Assembly: GCF_900102185.1 (NCBI RefSeq)
Contig: NZ_LT629690.1
Coordinates: 1,488,001-1,552,000 of the forward strand
DNA length: 64,000 nt
Source of the DNA: Terriglobus roseus
Lineage (GTDB): Bacteria; Acidobacteriota; Terriglobia; Terriglobales; Acidobacteriaceae
Direction of reading: 5' to 3'
The translations under genes and the position numbers were made by a program. Below are positions 24,462 through 33,974 of this stretch, one piece after another. Numbering within the stretch: the stretch's first letter is position 1; the number at the start of each line of letters is the position of its first letter. The notes under the pieces are model-generated. The model was not told where the DNA came from. It saw only the letters and a program-made list of their open reading frames with translations, and did no database searches.

Positions 24462-26327
24462 TTAGCTTACGTGAACCACAGGCCGCCGCTCTTGCTGCGG
24501 AATCGCGCGACGCAACACCTCATGCGTCAGTGGTGCCGTATCGCCTTCGCCCAGGAAGAGGAAACGCATGATGTTCACCGCGGGACTGACTTCCGTCCAG
24601 CGGAAATATACATGAGGAACTTTGCCCGTGCGTTGCTCCAGGTAGATCAACAGCGCCGCAATTGAATTAGCAATGACAGGGCTGCGCGCGCTCAGAATGC
24701 GATGCCGTCCCACGCGCCGTCCCGTCACTTGAAGAGTCTCAGAGAAGTCAGACGCATCGCCGCGAATCACTTCGAAGAAGAACATGCATTCCTGATTGGA
24801 AAGATTGTGAAAGTGGCGAATCTTCCAGTCGGCCACATCGAGCACCTGCTCTGCATCTCCTGCCTCAGGGCCGCGCGCCACCAGGCGGATGATTTGATCC
24901 TGGTCCTCTTCCAGAATGGCTTCCGCCTCAGGATCCAACTGCACGTCCGAGATACGAAGTTCCGTGGAGCGAAACGCACGGGACACAAAGGAAGAAAACA
25001 GAATGGACGCGATGAAGATGGAAGAAATCTTCAAGCCTTCCGGTCGTTCAATGATGTTTGCGATCGTCGTGTAGGTGAAGATGGCTGTCGTTGCCATGAA
25101 GATGTAACGCAGTCGTTTTACCTGCACGTTCAGCATCACGGCCACAGAGGCAGATGTGATGAGCACCAGTACGCCGGTTGCGTAAGCTCCACCCTGCGCG
25201 TCGACATCCGCATGGAACAGAATGGTGACCAGCGTTGCAATGCCCATGAACACCAGCACCAGAGGACGCGAAGCACGTGCCCATTCCGGAGCCATGCCGA
25301 ACTTGGGTAGATAACGCGGAATCAGGTTCAGCAATCCAGCCATGGCGGAAGCGCCGGCAAAACCAAGAATCAGGATGGTGACAAGGTCGTAGGTTGTGCC
25401 GATCACATTTCCGGCATAGTGGTGTGCCAGCCACGCCATGGCGCGTCCGTTCGCGTCTCCGCCGGGCTGGAATGCCGCAGGTGGAATCAACACCGTGGTG
25501 ATGACACTGGTAGCGATCAGGAACACGCTCATGATTGCCGCTGCTGTCACCAGCAGATGGCGTGCATTTTTCACGCGTTCTTCCTGATCTTTTGCCTTAA
25601 TCAGGGGCATAACCGCCACGCCGGTTTCAAATCCGGAAAGGCCTAGTGCCAATCGAGGGAACAGCAGCAGCGCGATGCCAAACATCATCCATGGGCTCTG
25701 ATGCCGGTCCGCAATGGCCATCCGCCAGCCATGCAGCGTCTCTGGATGATGCAGAATCTCACGCACTCCCGCCACCACAACTACCGCGTTCAGCACGAGG
25801 TAGCTTGTGACGAGCAACACCGCAACGCCGATGGCTTCTTTGAAGCCCTTCAGGAAGATGCCGCTGAGAATTGCCAGAATCAGCAGCGTGACCACCACCT
25901 GGTGGTCAACCCACGCGGGCATCAGCGGGTTATGGATCAAGTGGGCCGCGCCGTCAGCTGCGGACAGCGTCATGGTGATGATGAAGTCCGTTGTCGCGAA
26001 CCCCAGCAGAATCAGCACGAATATCTTGCCGAACCAAGCAGGGAACAGCGACTGCAGCATCGCAATCGAGCCCTGGCCATATGGGCTGGCCTGGCAAACG
26101 CGCCGATAAATTGGCAGCGCGGCAAACAGCGTAACCAGCACTAACACCAGCGTAGCCAGCGGGGATAAGACACCTGCGGCCAGAAAAGCAATGCCCGGCT
26201 GGTATCCCAAGGTGGAGAAGTAATCTACTCCGGTCAGGCACATCACCCGCCACCAGGCATTTTGTGCCTCCGGTTGGTGCGCGCTCGGTACGTTCAGGTC
26301 GGCTAGCAGCCAGTCAGGAAAGCTCAT
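24462..26327 (-). CDS. APC-family amino acid/cation permease with C-terminal soluble domain
   Basis: About 621 residues from the ATG at 26327. The upstream TTG at 26351 lies inside a TATACT element and is not usable. Some 12 membrane helices are seen, beginning [25 protein letters not shown], a glycine-rich start typical of APC-superfamily permeases, and continuing to about residue 450. A ~170-residue hydrophilic tail follows (from [17 protein letters not shown] to the end), with a mixed alpha/beta appearance. The tail is unusual for plain amino acid permeases and recalls the regulatory domain of KUP or potassium-type APC members. The substrate is unknown. No Shine-Dalgarno is visible and the 5' leader may be about 17 nt. 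Confidence 0.75.
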   Translation of the reverse strand: MSFPDWLLADLNVPSAHQPEAQNAWWRVMCLTGVDYFSTLGYQPGIAFLAAGVLSPLATLVLVLVTLFAALPIYRRVCQASPYGQGSIAMLQSLFPAWFGKIFVLILLGFATTDFIITMTLSAADGAAHLIHNPLMPAWVDHQVVVTLLILAILSGIFLKGFKEAIGVAVLLVTSYLVLNAVVVVAGVREILHHPETLHGWRMAIADRHQSPWMMFGIALLLFPRLALGLSGFETGVAVMPLIKAKDQEERVKNARHLLVTAAAIMSVFLIATSVITTVLIPPAAFQPGGDANGRAMAWLAHHYAGNVIGTTYDLVTILILGFAGASAMAGLLNLIPRYLPKFGMAPEWARASRPLVLVFMGIATLVTILFHADVDAQGGAYATGVLVLITSASVAVMLNVQVKRLRYIFMATTAIFTYTTIANIIERPEGLKISSIFIASILFSSFVSRAFRSTELRISDVQLDPEAEAILEEDQDQIIRLVARGPEAGDAEQVLDVADWKIRHFHNLSNQECMFFFEVIRGDASDFSETLQVTGRRVGRHRILSARSPVIANSIAALLIYLEQRTGKVPHVYFRWTEVSPAVNIMRFLFLGEGDTAPLTHEVLRRAIPQQERRPVVHVS

Positions 26328-26506
26328 TGATTGTTGGGAGTATCCAGCCAAGTATAAGGTTGGTTTCGAATTAGGCTACCCGGCGGCAGGTTCCGGCGCA
26401 CTTTCTACTAACGATTTACCGTCCATTTGCAATTGCCCACTGCAGTTTGCGCTACGCTGATTGCGGGTACCGCCTGTTACCGGGGTACAGGGAGACTGCA
26501 ATCAGC

Positions 26507-27238
26507 GTGAGCCAGACTATCTTTTTGCTGGAAGACGATGCGGATATTAGCCGGTTAGTCCGCTACCAACTGGAGGCGAACGGATTCATCGTCCAGGCCT
26601 TTGCGAATGCCGGAGAAGTGCTTCCGGCAGCCGAACGGAAGGCTCCGGGACTGTTCCTGCTGGACATCATGGTGCCTGGTGGCGATGGCCTGGATCTGTG
26701 CCGCCGTCTTCGCCTGAATCCTGCACTGAGCTCCATTCCAGTGATTTTCCTGACCGCGCTGGCTTCTGAGAGCGATCGTGTCCACGGTTTGGAATTGGGC
26801 GCAGATGACTACATCACCAAGCCCTTCAGCACGCGCGAGCTTCTGGCTCGTGTAAAGGCTGTACTGCGCCGCTTTGAGCGGCATGAGCCTGCGGAAACCA
26901 TCCGCATGGGCGACATTGAGATTGATAGCGGCGCCATGCAGCTTCGCGTGCGCGGAGAAGTGGTCACCACCACCGCAACCGAGTTCCGCCTGCTGGATTA
27001 TCTTGCACGTCATCCAGGACGCGTCTTCAGCCGCGACCAGTTGCTGGACGCCGTTTGGGGCGATGCTCGCTTCGTCACGCCGCGATCGGTTGACGTATAC
27101 GTGCGCCGCATCCGCGAAAAGATTGAAGACGACGCCGAAGATCCGCGTTACCTGAAGACGATGCGCGGCGCGGGCTATCGCTTTGAGCGTCCGGACCGCA
27201 TTGCGCAGACGCTGACTGTAGCCGCTGTCACGGAATAA
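26507..27238 (+). CDS. phoB: OmpR/PhoB-type response regulator
   Basis: About 243 residues from the GTG at 26507, with GGGAG upstream. The receiver domain has the acidic pair LEDDADI at the N-terminus, phospho-acceptor Asp53 (LLDIMVPGGD) and the TKPF lysine. The C-terminal winged helix has EFRLLDYLARHPGRVFSRDQLLDAVWG and the recognition region RSVDVYVRRIREKI. It is followed after 17 nt by its sensor kinase, then pstB and phoU, which is why I call it PhoB (phosphate-starvation response). Without pstSCA nearby the assignment rests on pstB/phoU linkage. Confidence 0.85.
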   Translation: MSQTIFLLEDDADISRLVRYQLEANGFIVQAFANAGEVLPAAERKAPGLFLLDIMVPGGDGLDLCRRLRLNPALSSIPVIFLTALASESDRVHGLELGADDYITKPFSTRELLARVKAVLRRFERHEPAETIRMGDIEIDSGAMQLRVRGEVVTTTATEFRLLDYLARHPGRVFSRDQLLDAVWGDARFVTPRSVDVYVRRIREKIEDDAEDPRYLKTMRGAGYRFERPDRIAQTLTVAAVTE

Positions 27239-27255
27239 GAACGTAGACTCCGTAA

Positions 27256-28614
27256 GTGACGCGTCCGTTGCACAATCCGCTGATAGCACTCTTGCTCGCT
27301 TTGCTGGCGGGTGTTGCGCTCCTGTTGTTGGTGGCGCAGCATCCCGGCTGGCAGTGGGCCGCTGTGACTCTCTTTGCTGTGATCCTTCTGCTTTGCGGCA
27401 TGGCGGTACGAAGCGCAGTGCTGCGCCGTGCCGAGGCTGCAGCAAAGGCCATTGCGCAGATTGGTGCTGTACCCGCGCAACAGATCTCATCCGGCTCTGG
27501 CGAATCGGTTCGCATCTTGCAGCCGGTGTTTTCCGCAGTAAGAAGTTCTGCGGAAGCCGTCGATCGTGACCGCGAACGCCTTCTTGAAAGCCGTCACCAA
27601 CTGGAAGTGCTTCTTGAGGGCATGCAGGACGCCGTGCTCGGCCTCGATACGGCTGGGCGAGTGCAATGGAGTAACTCCGCGATGCAGCGTCTTATGCAGC
27701 GTGAAGGACCGGGTGTTTCCGTTCGTCATGGACGCGCACTGGTACACACCTTCCGTGATCCCGCAGTACTCGCCTGTGTGCAGGGAACGCTCGACAACGG
27801 AACAACCCAGGAATGCCGTAGTGAACTCCTGCTGCATGGCAGCGTCTTTCATGTAACGGCCTCGCCGCTTCCTGGCGGGGGCGCAGTCGTGGTGTTACGC
27901 GACACCACACGCTTTGAAGCCGTAGAGCGGCAGCAACGCGACTTCGTAGCAAATGTGTCGCATGAACTACGCACCCCCCTCACTTCCATCGTTGGTTACG
28001 TGGAAACGGTTTTGGATACTGAACCGCTTTCGCCCGCTGCGAATGAATTTCTGGAAACAGTGCTGAAGAATGCGTCACGCATGCACCGCCTGACGGAAGA
28101 CCTGTTGATGTTGGCAAAGGTCGAGCGCGGCGATGTGATTCTTGATCCTCTGCCCATTTCGGCGGAACTCCTCGTACGCGACGCTCTGCGCACAGTCTCC
28201 GGAGCGCCGTATGCCGAAGACGCGAAGCTCGAAATCGGCGAAGCCACAGAGCAGCGCGTCATGGCCGACGAACACGCGGTCCTTCAAGTGCTGGGCAATC
28301 TGTTGGAAAACGCCTTGAAGTATTCCTCCGGTATGGAGCGTATCCCGCATGTAGTCGTGAGCGCTCGCTCCCTTGAGGATTCGGTGCAGTTCTCTGTACG
28401 CGACTTCGGCCCCGGTATCGCGTCGGAACACCTGCCGCGTCTCTTTGAGCGTTTCTATCGCGTCGAAAAGGCGCGTTCGCGTGAAAAGGGTGGCACCGGC
28501 CTGGGCCTCTCCATTGCCAAACAGCTGATTGAGCAACATGGCGGTCGTATCTGGGTTGAGAGCGAATTAGGCAAGGGAAGCACCTTCCTGTTCACACTCC
28601 CGCTGGCCTCCTAA
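27256..28614 (+). CDS. phoR: PhoR-type sensor histidine kinase
   Basis: 452 residues with a GTG start. Two N-terminal membrane helices (about 8-28 and 33-50) have almost no periplasmic loop, as in PhoR, which senses through the Pst/PhoU complex and not directly. A PAS domain (about 115-215), HisKA with His236 ([20 protein letters not shown]), and HATPase_c with N box ([12 protein letters not shown]), [21 protein letters not shown] and [12 protein letters not shown] are present. It is co-transcribed with phoB (17 nt) and probably continues into pstB, although 122 nt separate them. Confidence 0.87.
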   Translation: MTRPLHNPLIALLLALLAGVALLLLVAQHPGWQWAAVTLFAVILLLCGMAVRSAVLRRAEAAAKAIAQIGAVPAQQISSGSGESVRILQPVFSAVRSSAEAVDRDRERLLESRHQLEVLLEGMQDAVLGLDTAGRVQWSNSAMQRLMQREGPGVSVRHGRALVHTFRDPAVLACVQGTLDNGTTQECRSELLLHGSVFHVTASPLPGGGAVVVLRDTTRFEAVERQQRDFVANVSHELRTPLTSIVGYVETVLDTEPLSPAANEFLETVLKNASRMHRLTEDLLMLAKVERGDVILDPLPISAELLVRDALRTVSGAPYAEDAKLEIGEATEQRVMADEHAVLQVLGNLLENALKYSSGMERIPHVVVSARSLEDSVQFSVRDFGPGIASEHLPRLFERFYRVEKARSREKGGTGLGLSIAKQLIEQHGGRIWVESELGKGSTFLFTLPLAS

Positions 28615-28736
28615 AAGATTGGGAGAATTGCCGTTAATTTTCTAAGCGCTCCCCGACGCGCATTGACACTGTGTTCATGCTTCTCGGGTACTCTTGATGC
28701 ACGGATTCGTGTGCATTCCGTGGCGGGAGCAGAAGC

Positions 28737-29495
28737 GTGGGCGTTGCTATTGCCGTTGACAATTTGAACGCGTGGTACGGCAAGACTCACACGCTGAAGG
28801 GCATCACGCTGGAGATTGCGGCAAACTCCGCAACGGCGCTGATCGGACCCTCAGGGTGCGGCAAAAGCACGTTTGTACGCTGCCTGAATCGTCTCCATGA
28901 GACGGCCCCACATGCCCGCGTGGAAGGCACCATCCGCATTGGCGACGAAGACATCTATGACGACGCTTCGCCTGTCGAAGTGCGCCGCCGTGTCGGCATG
29001 GTGTTCCAGCGGCCCAACCCGTTTCCCACGATGTCCATCTATGAGAATGTGGCGGCTGGTCTGCGGCTGGGCGGCGTTGCCAAGCGCGCGGAACTGGATG
29101 AAGTTGTGGAGCGTTCGCTGCGGCAGGCTGCGTTGTGGGAAGAGGTAAAGGATCACCTCCGCACCAAGAGTGGCGCCAGTCTTTCTGGTGGTCAGCAGCA
29201 GCGTTTGTGCATTGCACGCGCTCTCGCGGTTGATCCCGAAGTGTTGCTGATGGATGAACCCGCCAGCGCGCTCGATCCTGTCTCCACGGGCAAGATTGAA
29301 GATTTGATCTTTGAGTTGAAGGACGATTACACCATCGTCATCGTCACACACAGCATGCAGCAGGCGGCGCGCGTGGCAGAGGATACCGGCTTCTTTCTTT
29401 CGGGGGAACTGGTCGAGTTCGACAAGACCGACCGCATCTTCACCAACCCACGCGACAAGCGAACCGAGGATTACATTACAGGGAGGTTCGGCTGA
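28737..29495 (+). CDS. pstB: phosphate ABC transporter ATP-binding protein PstB
   Basis: 252 residues, usual PstB length, with a GTG start and GGGAG upstream. Walker A GPSGCGKS (37-44), signature [16 protein letters not shown], Walker [14 protein letters not shown] and the H-loop [15 protein letters not shown] are present. The PstB-specific CLNRLHE and [18 protein letters not shown] blocks separate it from other ABC ATPases. It would energise high-affinity phosphate uptake by PstSCA, but pstS, pstC and pstA are absent here and must be elsewhere. In the 122-nt gap before it a TTGACA (28663-28668) has no well-spaced -10. Confidence 0.93.
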   Translation: MGVAIAVDNLNAWYGKTHTLKGITLEIAANSATALIGPSGCGKSTFVRCLNRLHETAPHARVEGTIRIGDEDIYDDASPVEVRRRVGMVFQRPNPFPTMSIYENVAAGLRLGGVAKRAELDEVVERSLRQAALWEEVKDHLRTKSGASLSGGQQQRLCIARALAVDPEVLLMDEPASALDPVSTGKIEDLIFELKDDYTIVIVTHSMQQAARVAEDTGFFLSGELVEFDKTDRIFTNPRDKRTEDYITGRFG

Positions 29496-29497
29496 CG

Positions 29498-30160
29498 ATG
29501 CGTAAACGCTTTCATCAATCGCTGGACGAACTGAAGGAAAAACTGCTGGTCATGGCAGGCTTTGCGGAGCAGGCCATCCAGCGTTCCATTGAGGCATACC
29601 GCACACGCGACCCCGAATTGGTGGAGCTGGTGCGCCGCAGCGAACCTGCCATCAATCGGCTCGAACGCGAGATCGACTCCACCGCGCTAGACCTTCTCGC
29701 CATGGAACAACCCATGGCCGTGGACCTGCGCTTCATTCTGTCCGTCATCCGCATCAACGGTGACTTGGAACGTGTCGGCGATCTGGCAGTGAACATTGCT
29801 CTCCGCGCCGGAGAAACGAACGATCTGCAACCGGTGGATCTGCCGGTCGACATTCCTCGCATGGGAACGCTCGCCGCCGCAATGATTCGCAAGGCGCTGG
29901 AAGCGTTTATTGACGGCGACGCGCAGCTTGCCGAAAACGTCCTCGCACTGGATGACGAGGTAGACACGCTGAACTCTGCGGCCTTCCACGCTCTCTCCAA
30001 CGTGATCCGCAACCAGCCGCAATACACTTCGCAGGCGCTGCACGCCATGCTGATTGCGCGCAATCTGGAGCGCGTAGGCGATCACGCCACTAACATCGCG
30101 GAAGATGTCATCTTCTGGGTAAAGGGACGCGACATTCGTCACGCAGCGCCCGCTGCATAA
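29498..30160 (+). CDS. phoU: phosphate-signalling regulator PhoU
   Basis: 220 residues starting 2 nt after pstB. It is a cytoplasmic all-helical protein with two three-helix-bundle repeats, each with the PhoU metal-site pattern. These are in the first half (RSEPAINRLEREIDSTALDLLAMEQPMAVDLRF-type block, about residues 46-80) and in the second (LDDEVDTLNSAAFHAL, then LIARNLERVGDHATNIAEDVIF near the C-terminus). PhoU links PstB to PhoR and represses the Pho regulon when phosphate is plentiful. It ends 6 nt from the convergent secretin gene. Confidence 0.93.
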   Translation: MRKRFHQSLDELKEKLLVMAGFAEQAIQRSIEAYRTRDPELVELVRRSEPAINRLEREIDSTALDLLAMEQPMAVDLRFILSVIRINGDLERVGDLAVNIALRAGETNDLQPVDLPVDIPRMGTLAAAMIRKALEAFIDGDAQLAENVLALDDEVDTLNSAAFHALSNVIRNQPQYTSQALHAMLIARNLERVGDHATNIAEDVIFWVKGRDIRHAAPAA

Positions 30161-30166
30161 AAGAAA

Positions 30167-32071
30167 TTAGTCCGTCTCAGGCCGTGATTGCAGTGGAATG
30201 TAAGGTCCGCGAGCAGAGGTGTGCGCATGACGCGTAATGTGCGGCGTCACCAGCACCACCAACTCACCAGTAGACTTACTGCCGTTCTTATTCGTGGTGC
30301 TCTGAAATCCCGGAAGTTCGCTTAAACCAGGAAGCCCGGTAACTGCGGCAATCTCCGTACTGGTGGTCTGGCTCATCATCATCACCGTATCGCCGTCGTG
30401 CACGGTCAGATCCGACGAGAACTGCCGACTCGCCAGAATCGGAATGCCGTTGAGTGACGTTCCGGCAAGCGCGGTGATCTTGATATCGAGATGCGTGGAG
30501 ATGTCTCCCGTCCATTGAATCTTGGGATTCGCAGTGAGCGTGATGCCCAGATCCTCGTACTGCACCTGCGGGATAACGGAACCGTTGCTGATGGAACTGG
30601 ATCCGGTGTACTGCGCCAGCAAACTGGCAAGACTCACGCCGTTCACGGATGTATTGGCGGCGGATGTGCTGCTGGCAATGTCGCTGTAAAGCGATGTCTG
30701 GATGGGATAACGCATGCCAGCTTTAAAGATGGCGTTCTGCATGTTTCCCGCGCGTATCTGCACATCTTCCAGCGTGCGAGCGTCGCTGGTGCTAAGAGCA
30801 AGATTGAACGTAGGAGAGTTCGCCGTTGTCACGCCAGTCGTCGTCGATCCACCGCCAAACACAAAGAACGTGTTCGTCAGGTTAGTGGAGCCGCTGACAC
30901 CGGCCACGAATACAAGGTACGCGGCGATCTCCACATTGCTTGTGCCGGACGGAATCACGCCATTCGCAATGAGCTGTTCCACCAGCGAACTATTTGAGGA
31001 GATGATGTTCTGCGCTTCCGTGGCCAGGTTGTAAGCGGTGAACGAACTTGGCAGCACCACGCCCAGATTCCGCATGCGCGAATGGTCCACGGAGTAGACC
31101 TTCACATCAAATACAACGTCGCTCTGGCCGCCCATCAGGTCGGTGAAAATGCGTTCGGCAGCATCGGCAAGGTCCGCAGGACCACGCACAACAATGGCGT
31201 TCTGTCCCGCATCCACAGTGACCTTATCCAGCTTAAGGATGGTCTGCGCAATGCTCACGAAATCCTTGAGCTGATCGGCTGCATATCCAGGAAAGAAATA
31301 GGCTTCCTCTACCAGGCGTTCAAGCCGTTGATGGTTCGTCTGGGTGTCCTGAGCCAGGAAGATCGTGTTTTCATCCAGTGGTACAAACATGGTGTCACTG
31401 GCCAACCCCAGCACCTGCATGGCTTCGGCGAAGTTCGCGTCGTCGACATCGATGCGGTAGTCCTTCGTCTGCAGGTCCGGATCAAGCACCACCCGCAGGC
31501 CATAATCGCGCGCTACCGTTTCTGCCAACGTCTGGAGGTTGCCACGCTGGTGATAGCTGTGCCGCGAAGCATTGTGAAGCAGCGTAATGCTGCTGGCCAG
31601 CCGCTCAGTGCGAATGGGATGAAGGTCGACAGGCGGAGCGTGTTGCACAACCGCAGGATTCGTCGCATCCAGAGACCGTGCCTGTGCCACCAGCGCATCC
31701 GCAGCGGCAGGATTCGTAGTTCGCTCTTTCGCAGCTTCGTGAAGCAGGTCGGTCAGGCGATGTTCGCGTGACAGTAGCAATGCCTGCAGGTACTCGCTGC
31801 GTAGGGGATTGCGCGCAACGGCCTGCGCAAAGAGTTTCTCAGCTTGCGGTAAGTGCCCATCCTGCAGTTCCTTGGCCCCGGCAAGATACGCATTCTCAGC
31901 TGCATCACGATCCTTTTGCGACGGCTCTTTCGGCTTTCTCGCTGCGGGTTCCTGAGAGTCAGGAGGAAGATTCGGGGTCCGCTGCGCAAGCACGGCGGGG
32001 GCGCAAAAGGGCGCAACAGCGCAAACGCCTGCCAGCAGACCGCCAGAAATCAGCTTGGATGCAGTGACCAC
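30167..32071 (-). CDS. secretin (type II/III secretion or type IV pilus family outer-membrane channel)
   Basis: 634 residues. A signal peptide (AGVCAVAPFCAPAVLAQ) is followed by a TPR-like region (about 55-130) and N0/N1-like domains (from LAETVARDYGLRVVLDPDLQTKDYRIDVDDANFAEAM). An N-domain with the interrupted QNAIVVRGPADLADAAERIF motif comes next. The C-terminal secretin domain ends DGDTVMMMSQTTSTE...LPGLSELPGF...ELVVLVTPHI. The GTG start has no clear ribosome site. It would form an oligomeric OM pore. It is last in a purC-cvpA-fis-like-secretin operon with no other secretion-system gene in sight, so whether it serves a type II system or a pilus is open. Confidence 0.85.
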   Translation of the reverse strand: MVTASKLISGGLLAGVCAVAPFCAPAVLAQRTPNLPPDSQEPAARKPKEPSQKDRDAAENAYLAGAKELQDGHLPQAEKLFAQAVARNPLRSEYLQALLLSREHRLTDLLHEAAKERTTNPAAADALVAQARSLDATNPAVVQHAPPVDLHPIRTERLASSITLLHNASRHSYHQRGNLQTLAETVARDYGLRVVLDPDLQTKDYRIDVDDANFAEAMQVLGLASDTMFVPLDENTIFLAQDTQTNHQRLERLVEEAYFFPGYAADQLKDFVSIAQTILKLDKVTVDAGQNAIVVRGPADLADAAERIFTDLMGGQSDVVFDVKVYSVDHSRMRNLGVVLPSSFTAYNLATEAQNIISSNSSLVEQLIANGVIPSGTSNVEIAAYLVFVAGVSGSTNLTNTFFVFGGGSTTTGVTTANSPTFNLALSTSDARTLEDVQIRAGNMQNAIFKAGMRYPIQTSLYSDIASSTSAANTSVNGVSLASLLAQYTGSSSISNGSVIPQVQYEDLGITLTANPKIQWTGDISTHLDIKITALAGTSLNGIPILASRQFSSDLTVHDGDTVMMMSQTTSTEIAAVTGLPGLSELPGFQSTTNKNGSKSTGELVVLVTPHITRHAHTSARGPYIPLQSRPETD

Positions 32072-32089
32072 TGCTTGGTTAGACGCAGC

Positions 32090-32380
32090 TCAACGAACGC
32101 GGGCGATCGTCTGCAGCCGCGGCGTTCCTGCTGCGCGCTCGCTGCGTGCCGGACGCTTCAAGCCGTTGCGAATCTGCGCGGTGTCCATGTTCAGCTCCGC
32201 CAGCGTACGGCTCAGCGTGTTGCGGTGCATGCCCAATTCTTCAGCGCTCTTGCACTGGTTGCCGCGGTGATTGATGAGTACCTGAAGAAGGTAACGGCGC
32301 TTGAATTCGCGGACAGCGTCCTCATAGGAAATGCCATCGGCGTGCATTTGTGCCACCAGTGCGTCCAGTTCGCGCTTCAC
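32090..32380 (-). CDS. small Fis-type helix-turn-helix protein
   Basis: 96 residues. An N-terminal helical part (MKRELDALVAQMHADGISYEDAVREFKRRYLLQVLINHRG) runs into a Fis/NtrC-C-terminal-type HTH (NQCKSAEELGMHRNTLSRTLAELNM), with a basic C-terminal tail. It is the size of Fis and has the same domain that caps NtrC-family proteins, but no AAA+ domain. It probably binds DNA as a dimer. Its ATG overlaps the cvpA stop by 4 nt (ATGA), and the secretin gene follows 18 nt later, so it could control the operon or act as a nucleoid protein. Confidence 0.78.
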   Translation of the reverse strand: MKRELDALVAQMHADGISYEDAVREFKRRYLLQVLINHRGNQCKSAEELGMHRNTLSRTLAELNMDTAQIRNGLKRPARSERAAGTPRLQTIARVR

Positions 32381-32994
32381 TCGTACTTACCTCGCTCAGA
32401 TGGCATGGTGCGGACTACAGCAGGCGTCCACTCGTCTGCAGCCGTCCTGGCATGGGTCAGCCAATCGGTTGCGGAGAGTCGTCTGCCAAAGTCACGCGGC
32501 ACAACGAAGGATATCCCATGTGCGGCCGGAAGCAAATAGGGAAGCAAAAGAGATGTTTGTGCCGCAGGTACGCTCCCCAGAAACGGAGCTACCGGCAACA
32601 GCGCCGCTGCCAGTAGTAAAACACCCCTGGCAAAGCCAAAACAGGCCCCACCCAGCCGGTCCAGAAAGCCAAGACCCACCGCTGAACACGCCCCCCGCAG
32701 CGCCCGTCCCACCAGCGCGGCCACCACGATTACCCCCACCAAAATCAGCACAAACGCCGCCACTTCGGCCAAAGACGACTGCGTGACCCAGCGATGGAGC
32801 CACCCCGCCAGCCGGTGGCAGTACCAGAACGCCAACAGCACCCCAGCCAGAATCCCCACCAGCGAAACGACGGACCGGATCAATCCGCGCAGGAACGCCA
32901 TCACGGTCGAAATCACCAGCACTAGCGCAATGCACCAGTCCAATGGGTTCATGTGTCCCAGTCCAGCCGCCGCGCCATGGAGAGCTTCGTTCAT
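32377..32994 (-). CDS. cvpA: CvpA-family inner-membrane protein
   Basis: 205 residues, four membrane helices. The family core starts MNPLDWCIALVLVISTVMAFLRGLIRSVVSLVGILAGV. An internal ATG at 32952 would start exactly at this core, but the outer ATG lies 2 nt after purC and has GGAA upstream, so I keep it. CvpA proteins are needed for colicin V production in E. coli and for resistance to bile or other envelope stress. The molecular function is not known. The association with purine genes (here purC, in E. coli purF) is a long-standing synteny. Confidence 0.85.
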   Translation of the reverse strand: MNEALHGAAAGLGHMNPLDWCIALVLVISTVMAFLRGLIRSVVSLVGILAGVLLAFWYCHRLAGWLHRWVTQSSLAEVAAFVLILVGVIVVAALVGRALRGACSAVGLGFLDRLGGACFGFARGVLLLAAALLPVAPFLGSVPAAQTSLLLPYLLPAAHGISFVVPRDFGRRLSATDWLTHARTAADEWTPAVVRTMPSERGKYE

Positions 32995-32996
32995 CG

Positions 32997-33899
32997 TTAT
33001 TCCGGCAGCTTTGCCTTGCCCGTAAGCTGCATGAAGGCCTGCAGATACTTCAAACGCGTCTCGGTCACAACTTCCTCCGGCAACGACGGCGCAGGAGGCT
33101 GCTTGTCCCAGTGAATCTCTTCCAGGTAGTCGCGGACGTACTGCTTGTCGAACGAAGGCTGCGCTCCACCCGGCGCATAACCACTGGCCAGCCAGTAGCG
33201 CGACGAATCCGGAGTCAAGACTTCATCGGCCAGCACCAGCATGTCGCTGCCATCCTTGGCAGGAACAAAGCCAAACTCAAACTTTGTATCCGCAAGGATC
33301 AGGCCTTTGCTCTCCGCGTACTTGGCAGCGGTGCTGTAGATGGAAAGCGTCAGCGTCCGCAGAGTCTCGGCCAATTCGCCGCCAACGGTTGCCACCACCT
33401 GATCAAAGCCGATGTTCTCATCGTGCCCGGTATGGTTCTTTGCTGCGGGCGTGAAGATCGGCGTCGGCAGGCGATCACTCTCGCGGAGTCCCGCAGGCAG
33501 CGGAATCCCGCATACCTCGCCGGTACGCTGATAATCCTTCCATCCCGATCCGGAAAGGAAGCCACGCGCCACACACTCCACCTGCACCATCTTTGCTTTG
33601 TGCACGATCATGCTGCGGCCACGGAGATAGTTGCTGTACTGCTGCAGGTCAGCGGGATAGTCGCGCACGTCGGCCGTCAGCAGATGGTTCGGCACCAGGT
33701 TGCGTAGATAGTCGAACCAGAAAAGGGAAATCTGCGTAAGCACCTTACCCTTATCCGGGATCATGCTGCCCAGCACGTGATCAAACGCAGAGATGCGGTC
33801 GCTGGCAACAAAGAGCAGCCGGTCCGGTCCGGCCTCATACAGGTCGCGCACCTTACCGCTCAGAATCGGTTTCCGGTCACCCAGTGGCATTTCACTCAT
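32997..33899 (-). CDS. purC: phosphoribosylaminoimidazole-succinocarboxamide (SAICAR) synthase
   Basis: About 300 residues from the ATG at 33899. Purine biosynthesis: CAIR + aspartate + ATP to SAICAR. Family motifs are ILSGKVRDLYEAGPDRLLFVASDRISAFDHVL at the N-terminus, the two SAICAR synthetase signatures around VQVECVARGFLSGSGWKDY and LILADTKFEFGF, and DEVLTPDSSRYW. It belongs to the ~300-residue form found in yeast and many bacteria, not the 237-residue E. coli form. Ribosome site not evident. First gene of the purC-cvpA-fis-like-secretin operon. Confidence 0.93.
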   Translation of the reverse strand: MSEMPLGDRKPILSGKVRDLYEAGPDRLLFVASDRISAFDHVLGSMIPDKGKVLTQISLFWFDYLRNLVPNHLLTADVRDYPADLQQYSNYLRGRSMIVHKAKMVQVECVARGFLSGSGWKDYQRTGEVCGIPLPAGLRESDRLPTPIFTPAAKNHTGHDENIGFDQVVATVGGELAETLRTLTLSIYSTAAKYAESKGLILADTKFEFGFVPAKDGSDMLVLADEVLTPDSSRYWLASGYAPGGAQPSFDKQYVRDYLEEIHWDKQPPAPSLPEEVVTETRLKYLQAFMQLTGKAKLPE

Positions 33900-33974
33900 A
33901 CACACCAGTTCATCACTTTGGCGCAACAAGGGAAAGCCCCGTCTGCTGAGGCTCGGGGAAATGAACCAGAATTG

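Noticed and set aside
28663-28694. Promoter TTGACA...TACTCT before pstB
   Set aside because: The spacing is 20 bp, beyond the normal 16-18, and the -10 is poor. A Pho box could not be recognised with confidence either.
33930-33965. GC-rich 5-bp stem (CCCCG/CGGGG) as terminator of the MarR gene
   Set aside because: The stem is too short for its 12-nt loop and no U-tract is present.
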